Below, piece after piece: positions 7,063-11,846 of a stretch of DNA of 11,846 nt (positions are counted from its first letter, which is position 1; every line of letters starts with the position of its first letter). Under the pieces are notes generated by a model, which was given only the letters and a program-made list of their open reading frames with translations, did no database searches and had not been told where the DNA came from. Source of the stretch: an uncultured Alistipes sp. (GTDB taxonomy: Bacteria; Bacteroidota; Bacteroidia; Bacteroidales; Rikenellaceae). The stretch is taken from positions 1 to 11,846 of the forward strand of contig CAAGKW010000216.1 of NCBI GenBank assembly GCA_900770585.1, given 5' to 3'. A program made the position numbers and the translations under genes.

Positions 7063-7491
7063 TTAGTCAATCTCGAAGGTTCGGGCCGAGTCGCCATCGA
7101 TCGTGATCGTCACGGTCATCACATCGTCGGGCAGCAACTCCTCGATCTTCTCGGGCCACTCGACCAGACACAGCTCACCGCTGTAAAAGTACTCTTCGTA
7201 GCCCATATCGAAGGCCTCCTCGACACGCTCGATACGATAGAAGTCGAAGTGATAGACCACACCGCCCTCGCCCGTATCGTACTCATTCACAAGCGCAAAC
7301 GTAGGGCTCGTCACCACATCACCCGATCCCAGCGCCGCCACGATCTCGGCAATGAGCGTAGTCTTTCCCGCACCCATCGGGGCACGGAAAGCCACCACGC
7401 GACGCTCGCCCAGACGCTCCACCACGGCATCGGCCACGCGCGAGAGTTCCGACAACGAGTCGATCGATATTTTCAGTTTATCCTCCATCAT
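7063..7491 (-). CDS. tsaE: tRNA threonylcarbamoyladenosine biosynthesis ATPase TsaE
   Basis: A 142-residue cytoplasmic ATPase that works with TsaB and TsaD to make the t6A37 modification in ANN-decoding tRNAs. The P-loop is APMGAGKTT (residues 37-45). Other family marks are TSPTFALVNEY (61-71), HFDFYRI (81-87) and LVEWPEK (109-115). Length is normal for the family. I take the ATG at 7491 as start (another lies at 7488). The frame is open to 7497 only through TTG codons, which would abut the previous stop directly. It follows the SRPBCC gene by 6 nt and is GC-rich like pyrE, so it belongs to the housekeeping part of the run. Confidence 0.93.
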   Translation of the reverse strand: MMEDKLKISIDSLSELSRVADAVVERLGERRVVAFRAPMGAGKTTLIAEIVAALGSGDVVTSPTFALVNEYDTGEGGVVYHFDFYRIERVEEAFDMGYEEYFYSGELCLVEWPEKIEELLPDDVMTVTITIDGDSARTFEID

Positions 7492-7497
7492 CAACAA

Positions 7498-7914
7498 TTA
7501 AAAAGGCACACCATTCAGCGCAGCGGCGATCTGCTCGGCCATCTTATCGAGGCCCTCTTGGAGCTTACCACCGATCATCATTCGCATCATCATATTCAGC
7601 TCGACGTGCAGCACCATACGCATACGCGTGTCGGTCGGATCGACCTCGTGCAGCTGGAACCAGAAGGTGAAATCCATCGGTGTCGACTCGCCGCTGACGA
7701 TCTTAACCAACTTAGGCTCAACGCGATCGATAATGCGCATCGAGGCCGTAAAGCCCTTGACCTTGAACGAGCAGGTATCCTCGGTAGCCTGCCACTCCTC
7801 GACACGATCCTTCAACACGGGGGTGAAGTTGTCGAAGCGGCTTGCCATTGCATAGATCTGAGCAGCAGGGCGACGAATCTGCACCTGCTTGCTCTCGTAC
7901 TTCTCCAAATTCAT
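7498..7914 (-). CDS. SRPBCC (START-like) fold protein
   Basis: A 138-residue soluble protein with the pattern of the SRPBCC ligand-binding fold: an N-terminal strand and helix (IRRPAAQIYAMASRFDNFTPVL), a run of beta strands (CSFKVKGFTASMRIIDRVEPKLVKIVS, TFWFQLHEV, MRMVLHVELNM) and a long C-terminal helix (GGKLQEGLDKMAEQIAAAL). The segment NMMMRMMIGG before that helix is typical of the CoxG-like SRPBCC proteins seen beside pyrE in Bacteroidota. The ligand and role are unknown. It starts 4 nt after the pyrE stop, pointing to co-transcription. There is no signal peptide or membrane segment. Confidence 0.85.
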   Translation of the reverse strand: MNLEKYESKQVQIRRPAAQIYAMASRFDNFTPVLKDRVEEWQATEDTCSFKVKGFTASMRIIDRVEPKLVKIVSGESTPMDFTFWFQLHEVDPTDTRMRMVLHVELNMMMRMMIGGKLQEGLDKMAEQIAAALNGVPF

Positions 7915-7918
7915 CGGC

Positions 7919-8557
7919 CTACTCGTTTTGACGCCACTGCGAGGGGTTCTTACGCCACTCTTGCAGCGTTTCGAGCTCCTCCTCTTTCACGTAACCCTCC
8001 TCGGCAGCCAGCGAGATCATAGCACCATAGTTGCTCAGAGTGTCGAGCTTAACGCCAGCCTTCTCGAAGTTCTCAACCGCCACGGGGAAGCCATAAGTGA
8101 AGATTGCAACCATACCCAGCACCTCGCAACCTGCCTTGCGCAGAGCCTCGACAGCTGCCAACGAGCTACCGCCCGTCGAAACCAGATCCTCGATCACAAC
8201 CACCTTTGCGCCGGGCTTAACCTCGCCCTCGACCTGATTTTCCAGACCGTGCGACTTCGGTGCCGAGCGTACATAGATAAACGGCTTGCCCATCTTCTCG
8301 GCAGCCAGCACACCGTGAGCGATTGCGCCCGTAGCAACACCTGCTACCACCTCAACCTCGGGATATTTCTCGGCGATCACCTCGGCAAAACTCTCATAAA
8401 CGAGCTTGCGAGCCTCGGGAAACGACAAAATTTTACGATTATCGCAATAAATCGGCGAGTGCCAACCCGATGCCCACGTAAAATAATTTGCAGGACTGAG
8501 TTTTATTGCCTTAATTTGCAGTAGCGTTTGCGCCACATTACGTTCAATTGTGTTCAT
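7919..8557 (-). CDS. pyrE: Orotate phosphoribosyltransferase
   Basis: A 212-residue cytoplasmic enzyme converting orotate and PRPP to orotidine 5'-monophosphate in pyrimidine synthesis. The PRPP-binding signature VVVIEDLVSTGGS lies at residues 119-131. The flexible catalytic loop region RSAPKSHGLENQVEG is at 97-111, with the usual Lys, His and Glu. FTWASGWHSPIYCDNR (26-41) is the conserved N-terminal substrate segment. Length is normal for the family. The ATG at 8557 is supported by this conserved N-terminus. It is the first gene of the minus-strand run, and its start lies 5 nt from the start of the divergent Nudix gene. Any promoter upstream must therefore lie inside the Nudix coding sequence. 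Confidence 0.96.
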   Translation of the reverse strand: MNTIERNVAQTLLQIKAIKLSPANYFTWASGWHSPIYCDNRKILSFPEARKLVYESFAEVIAEKYPEVEVVAGVATGAIAHGVLAAEKMGKPFIYVRSAPKSHGLENQVEGEVKPGAKVVVIEDLVSTGGSSLAAVEALRKAGCEVLGMVAIFTYGFPVAVENFEKAGVKLDTLSNYGAMISLAAEEGYVKEEELETLQEWRKNPSQWRQNE

Positions 8558-8562
8558 AAGCG

Positions 8563-9192
8563 ATGTATAAAGTTTATTTCAATAACCATTCGATCTGTTT
8601 CGATCGTCACACCCGCAACGACGGCTCGCTCCAAATTGCGGGCTCGGAGGTCGCACGTGCAGACGATATCGCAAAGTTATTGCAAATATTCGAGATTTCC
8701 GATAGTATCGAGATATTATCCGATGATTTCGAGGAGGTTTTCGCCCATTTTTGTTCGTTTTTTGTCGAGGTCGAGGCGGCAGGAGGTGTCGTTGCCGACC
8801 GCCAGGGGCGCGTGGCGATGATTCACCGACGCGGTTGCTGGGATCTGCCGAAGGGTCACCGCGATGCAGGCGAGAGTCTTGCAGAGTGTGCTGCACGCGA
8901 GATCGAAGAGGAGTGCGGACTATCACAACTCGCTGTCGGAGAGGAGCTTTGCACAACAATGCACATCTACGACACCTACGGACGTTGGGAGCTCAAACGC
9001 ACCACGTGGTTTGCTGTTCGAGCCTTAGGGTCGACCGCCGTCACCCCCCAGACCGACGAGGACATCGCGCGGGTCGAGTGGTGCACGCTGGACGAGGCCG
9101 AGCGTCGTGCCACGACCGAAAGCTACCCCACCATCGCCCAAGTTATAAGCGAATACACAAAACAAACTATAACAAAACCCATTTCACAATGA
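8563..9192 (+). CDS. Nudix hydrolase with N-terminal extension
   Basis: A 209-residue cytoplasmic hydrolase expected to cleave a nucleoside diphosphate linked to another moiety. The Nudix box is complete (residues 98-120, GHRDAGESLAECAAREIEEECGL, fitting GX5EX7REUXEEXGU). AAGGVVADRQGRVAMIHRRGCWDLPKG before it is the usual strand-loop leading into the box. The N-terminal roughly 65 residues (MYKVYFNNHSICF...) form an extension like that of Bacteroidota Nudix proteins encoded beside pyrE, which supports the ATG at 8563. The substrate cannot be told from sequence. The stop overlaps the start of the peptidase gene as ATGA (9189-9192), so translation of the two is probably coupled. Confidence 0.92.
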   Translation: MYKVYFNNHSICFDRHTRNDGSLQIAGSEVARADDIAKLLQIFEISDSIEILSDDFEEVFAHFCSFFVEVEAAGGVVADRQGRVAMIHRRGCWDLPKGHRDAGESLAECAAREIEEECGLSQLAVGEELCTTMHIYDTYGRWELKRTTWFAVRALGSTAVTPQTDEDIARVEWCTLDEAERRATTESYPTIAQVISEYTKQTITKPISQ

Positions 9193-11348
9193 AAAAATTG
9201 ATTCTTTTTATGGCACTTATTGCATTTGCCGCAACATCTTGCCAAAATGAAGGCAAGCCCACGCCGCTCGCGATCGACAACGCGCTGACCGCAGCCGAGA
9301 TCGAGGCAGGCATCCTCTCACCCGAGGTGATGTGGAAGATGGGCCGCGTAGGTTCGTCGTCGCTCTCGCCCGACGGCACCGAGGTAGCATACACGGTTAC
9401 CTATTATAATATGGCCGAGAATCGTGGCGTGACCTCGATCTACGTGCAGCCGATCGAGGGTGGTGAGCCCCGCCAGCTGACCGACAACGCAGGTAACGAC
9501 GTCAGCCCGCAGTGGGCAGCCGACGGCCGTTCGCTCTTCTTCCTCTCGAACCGCAGTGGCTCGATGCAGATTTGGAACGTAACCACTGCCGACGCGATGT
9601 TGCGTCAGGTGTCGGACATCGAGGGCGACATCGAGGCATTCGGTATCGCACCCACCGCCGAGAAGGTCTACTACGTTCAGCCCGTGCACGTTAAGGACAT
9701 TCTGTCGAAGGACGTCTACAAGGATATGGACAAATCGAAGGCACGTATCTACGACGACCTGATGGCTCGTCATTGGAGCTATTGGGACGAGGGCGACTAT
9801 CGCCATATCTTCGTTGCCGACTTCGACGCCGCGAAGGGTATCTCGAATCCCGTTGACATCATCGGCTCGGAGGCTGCTTGGGACACCCCGCTGGCACCCT
9901 ACTTCGACGCTGCCGAGATCGCGTGGAACAACGCAGGTACCGCGCTGGCATACACATGCAAGCCGCTGACAGGCACCGAGTATGCCGTTTCGACCGACTC
10001 GGACGTCTATGTTTACGACCTTGCAAGCGGCAAGACCGAGAACATCTGCAAGGGTTACTTCGTTGGCGAGGAGCCCGTCGAGGATCCCCGTCTGCGCATT
10101 ATGCCCACAATGGCAGGTTATGACAAGTACCCCGTTTGGTCGCCCGACGATAGCCAGATCGCTATCCGCTCGATGCGTCGCCCCGGCAACGAGAGCGACA
10201 AGGATCGTCTGCTGGTCTACAACTGCGCCGAGAAGTCGTTCAAGGAGGTGACCGAGCGTTTCGACTACAACGCCGCTAACGTTGTTTGGGAGGGCGAGGA
10301 GTCGATCTACTTCATCGCACCGATCGAGGCTACCCACCAGGTTTGCCGCGTGGCAGTTGCTACGGGCGAGGTCGAGGTGCTGACCGAGGGCGATCACGAC
10401 ATCAACGCCTTCACCAAAGTGGGCGAGAAGATGGTTGCCGAGATCACCACTATCTCGTCGGCTACCGAACTCTACACGATTGACACTGAGGGCGCTATTG
10501 CACAGCTTTCGAACATCAACAAGCCTATCTACGACAACATCACGATGGGCCGCGTCGAGAAACGTTGGGTGAAGACCACCGACAACAAGCAGATGCTCGT
10601 TTGGGTGATCCTGCCTCCCAACTTCGACCCCGCACAGAAATATCCTACGCTGCTCTACTGCCAGGGTGGCCCGCAGAGCGTCGTAAGCCAATTTTGGAGC
10701 TACCGCTGGAACTTCCAGCTGATGGCGGCTCAGGGTTACGTGGTGGTTGCTCCCAACCGTCGCGGTCTGCCCTCGTTCGGTCAGGAGTGGCTCCATCAGA
10801 TCTCGGGCGATTATAGCGGTCAGAACATCCGCGACTACCTCTCGGCTATCGACGACGTGGCTCGCGAGCCGTGGTGCGATCGCGAGCGTATGGGTTGCGT
10901 TGGCGCATCGTATGGCGGTTACTCGACCTTCTTCCTCGCCGGTAACCACGAGAAGCGTTTCAAGGCATTCATCGCTCACTGCGGTATCTACAACTTCGAG
11001 TCGATGTATGGCGAGACCGAGGAGTTGTGGTTCGTCAACAACGACTACGGCGGCTCGTATTGGGACAAGTCGAACGCTACGGCCGTGCGCTCGTATGCCA
11101 ATTCGCCCCATAAGTTTATCGACCGTTGGGATTCGCCCATTCTGATCTTCACGGGCGAGTACGACTTCCGTATCCCCTACACCCAGAGCTTGCAGGCCTT
11201 CACCGCGGCCCGTCTGCGTGGTTTGGATTCGCGTCTGGTTGTATTCGAGAACGAGGGTCATCAGGTATTCCAGCCGCAGAACTCGCTCACTTGGAATCGT
11301 GAGTTCTTCTCGTGGCTCGACAAGTACGTGAAGAATCCCGCCGAGTAA
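9189..11348 (+). CDS. S9-family (DPP5-like) dipeptidyl/acyl peptidase lipoprotein
   Basis: A 719-residue serine peptidase of the prolyl oligopeptidase family (S9). It probably removes dipeptides from peptides in the periplasm or at the outer membrane, as DPP5 does in Porphyromonas. The ATG at 9189 gives a lipoprotein signal (MKKLILFMALIAFAATSC) with Cys18 as lipid site. The frame is open further upstream, but only by running across the Nudix gene. Residues about 45-450 form a beta-propeller with PD40-like repeats (SLSPDGTEVAYT, SPQWAADGRSLFFLSN, WSPDDSQIAI). The C-terminal alpha/beta-hydrolase domain has Ser574 in GASYGG, Asp659 in GEYDFRIP and His691 in NEGHQV, the expected order and spacing. 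It follows the Nudix gene with a 4-nt overlap and ends 34 nt before a strong terminator. Confidence 0.94.
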   Translation: MKKLILFMALIAFAATSCQNEGKPTPLAIDNALTAAEIEAGILSPEVMWKMGRVGSSSLSPDGTEVAYTVTYYNMAENRGVTSIYVQPIEGGEPRQLTDNAGNDVSPQWAADGRSLFFLSNRSGSMQIWNVTTADAMLRQVSDIEGDIEAFGIAPTAEKVYYVQPVHVKDILSKDVYKDMDKSKARIYDDLMARHWSYWDEGDYRHIFVADFDAAKGISNPVDIIGSEAAWDTPLAPYFDAAEIAWNNAGTALAYTCKPLTGTEYAVSTDSDVYVYDLASGKTENICKGYFVGEEPVEDPRLRIMPTMAGYDKYPVWSPDDSQIAIRSMRRPGNESDKDRLLVYNCAEKSFKEVTERFDYNAANVVWEGEESIYFIAPIEATHQVCRVAVATGEVEVLTEGDHDINAFTKVGEKMVAEITTISSATELYTIDTEGAIAQLSNINKPIYDNITMGRVEKRWVKTTDNKQMLVWVILPPNFDPAQKYPTLLYCQGGPQSVVSQFWSYRWNFQLMAAQGYVVVAPNRRGLPSFGQEWLHQISGDYSGQNIRDYLSAIDDVAREPWCDRERMGCVGASYGGYSTFFLAGNHEKRFKAFIAHCGIYNFESMYGETEELWFVNNDYGGSYWDKSNATAVRSYANSPHKFIDRWDSPILIFTGEYDFRIPYTQSLQAFTAARLRGLDSRLVVFENEGHQVFQPQNSLTWNREFFSWLDKYVKNPAE

Positions 11349-11382
11349 CACGTTCACTCTGCGAACATTCTGCAAACAAACT

Positions 11383-11415
11383 ACCGCGCTCCTACTTCGG
11401 GGCGCGGTTTTTTTT
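11383..11415 (+). terminator. Rho-independent terminator of the peptidase transcript
   Basis: A 10-bp stem (11383-11392 with 11399-11408, ACCGCGCTCC/GGGGCGCGGT, one T-G wobble) with a 6-nt loop runs directly into eight T (11408-11415). It lies 34 nt after the peptidase stop codon. Confidence 0.93.
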
Positions 11416-11476
11416 AATTCAAAAAGCAAAATTTATCGACCTTCGGCTTGCACACGTTCGCGCCTCAAACAAAGCG

Positions 11477-11532
11477 CACTCTCGGTGGCTGGGGGGGGCG
11501 TGCGACAAAAGTCGCACGAGCCACCGAGAGTG
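11477..11532 (+). repeat. Long hairpin with one-sided G8 bulge (structured intergenic element)
   Basis: A perfect 14-bp outer stem (11477-11490 with 11519-11532) and a perfect 8-bp inner stem (11499-11506 with 11511-11518, loop AAAA) are separated on the 5' side only by eight G (11491-11498). No T-tract follows. The order of outer arm, G run, inner hairpin and outer arm is the same as in the minus strand of the element at 1-47, but the stem sequences differ. It lies 61 nt after the peptidase terminator. Its function is unknown. Confidence 0.85.
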
Positions 11533-11535
11533 TGA

Positions 11536-11552
11536 CGAAATCAAAGATTTCG
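11536..11552. repeat. Short hairpin
   Basis: CGAAATC (11536-11542) and GATTTCG (11546-11552) form a perfect 7-bp inverted repeat around AAA, four nt after the G-bulged hairpin. No T-tract follows. It may belong to the same structured element. Confidence 0.5.
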
Positions 11553-11573
11553 CCAATAGTTTATAAATGAAAA

Positions 11574-11615
11574 ATCGTGAATTGTGAATCGTGAATTGTG
11601 AATCGTGAATTGTGA
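11574..11615. repeat. Three perfect 14-bp tandem repeats
   Basis: The unit ATCGTGAATTGTGA occurs three times without a mismatch (11574-11587, 11588-11601, 11602-11615). It can equally be read as six heptamers ATYGTGA with alternating C and T. It lies between the hairpins and the terminator, in DNA without a gene. Such arrays often vary in copy number by slippage. Confidence 0.9.
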
Positions 11616-11617
11616 AT

Positions 11618-11654
11618 AAAAAAAGAGCCTCACCTCTTGCGGTGGGGCTCTTTT
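11618..11654. terminator. Bidirectional terminator of the right-edge gene
   Basis: An 11-bp stem (11624-11634 with 11641-11651, one T-G wobble) with a 6-nt loop is flanked by seven A on the left (11618-11624) and four T on the right (11651-11654). On the minus strand the hairpin leads into seven T, so it best fits the gene ending at 11675. It could also stop plus-strand read-through. Confidence 0.85.
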
Positions 11655-11674
11655 CGTTCGGGGCAACCCTAAAC

Positions 11675-11846
11675 TTATGCGTTAGCCTTCTTGCGGCTTG
11701 CCTTCTTAGCTGCGGTAGCCTTATCCAACTCGTTGATGAAGTCCGACAGAACGTTCATATAGTTGATAAACGCCTCGTATGCCGAATCATAGGGGTTGAA
11801 GTAGCTATGTACGTCGCCGTCCGAGAACCACTTGGTAGCCATATAG
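11675..11846 (-). CDS. C-terminal end of an unrecognised protein (partial)
   Basis: A minus-strand frame runs from the window edge to a TAA at 11677-11675, followed by a good terminator. An ATG at 11842 could be an internal Met or, less likely, the start of a 55-residue protein; its codon is preceded in frame by TAT at the very edge. The visible end contains KWFSDGDVHSYFNPYDSAYE, a probable amphipathic helix (AFINYMNVLSDFINELDKA) and a basic Lys/Ala tail (TAAKKASRKKANA). The tail recalls those of some small DNA- or RNA-binding proteins, but that alone does not assign a function. I do not recognise the family. Confidence 0.65.
   Translation of the reverse strand, partial: YMATKWFSDGDVHSYFNPYDSAYEAFINYMNVLSDFINELDKATAAKKASRKKANA

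Noticed and set aside
7492..7497. Longer tsaE start
   Set aside because: The two extra codons are TTG and TTG directly after the previous stop. ATG at 7491 or 7488 fits the family length better.
7249..8022. Plus-strand open frame of 257 codons across tsaE, the SRPBCC gene and pyrE
   Set aside because: It spans three well-supported minus-strand genes and its His/Arg-rich product is typical of antisense translation.
8751..9188. Upstream extension of the peptidase frame
   Set aside because: It lies within the Nudix gene in another frame and codes for an Arg/Cys-rich string. The lipoprotein signal starting at 9189 settles the start.
9318..11429. Minus-strand open frame of 703 codons opposite the peptidase
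   Set aside because: Same antisense effect. The plus strand carries the signal peptide, propeller and catalytic triad, and the antisense product resembles nothing.
11477..11532. Integron attC site
   Set aside because: The fold is suggestive, but I see no RYYYAAC/GTTRRRY core sites, no integrase and no cassette array.
1..11532. The two G-bulged hairpins as ends of one mobile element
   Set aside because: The stem sequences are unrelated, there is no transposase or integrase between them, and the interval holds mostly housekeeping genes.
1..11846. CRISPR array, tRNA or rRNA genes
   Set aside because: I saw no regularly spaced repeats with unique spacers and no tRNA- or rRNA-like sequence. The only tandem array has no spacers.

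Overview
The window looks like chromosomal DNA of a Bacteroidota bacterium, most likely a fairly GC-rich member of the Bacteroidales such as an Alistipes-like Rikenellaceae. The genus is an inference from style. The phylum rests on a TonB-dependent receptor with an N-terminal carboxypeptidase-regulatory domain, a BACON plus leucine-rich-repeat surface lipoprotein, a DPP5-like lipoprotein peptidase, starts without Shine-Dalgarno sequences, and a promoter of the TTTG-N20-TAnnTTTG type.

Left part, minus strand. An unusual G-bulged hairpin (1-47) and a small repeat-rich spacer lie downstream of a strong terminator (165-195). That terminator ends the large Oar-like TonB-dependent receptor gene (244-3525). 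The 511-base gap upstream of the receptor (3526-4036) is full of signals: a good sigma-ABfr-type promoter (3850-3881), a roughly 320-nt leader with a 32-codon small ORF, a terminator-like hairpin 3 nt after that ORF, and a hairpin that probably ends the gene upstream.

Middle part, minus strand. Six genes are packed head to tail from 8557 down to 4037: pyrE, an SRPBCC-fold protein, tsaE, a divergent kdsA, a single-pass membrane protein of unknown function, and a BACON/LRR lipoprotein. Gaps are 4, 6, 35, 8 and 7 nt, so transcription as one unit is plausible. The kdsA and membrane-protein genes are clearly more AT-rich than both flanks and look like a two-gene insertion into a housekeeping run.

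Right part, plus strand. A Nudix hydrolase gene starts only 5 nt from the pyrE start, in the opposite direction. It overlaps by 4 nt (ATGA) with a gene for an exported S9-family (DPP5-like) peptidase, which ends at a strong terminator (11383-11415). A non-coding stretch follows with a second G-bulged hairpin, a short hairpin, three perfect 14-bp tandem repeats and a bidirectional terminator. The window ends in the C-terminal end of an unrecognised minus-strand gene.

The most interesting non-genic signals are the two hairpins of the same unusual architecture but different sequence, and the receptor leader, which has the layout of an attenuator or a small RNA.
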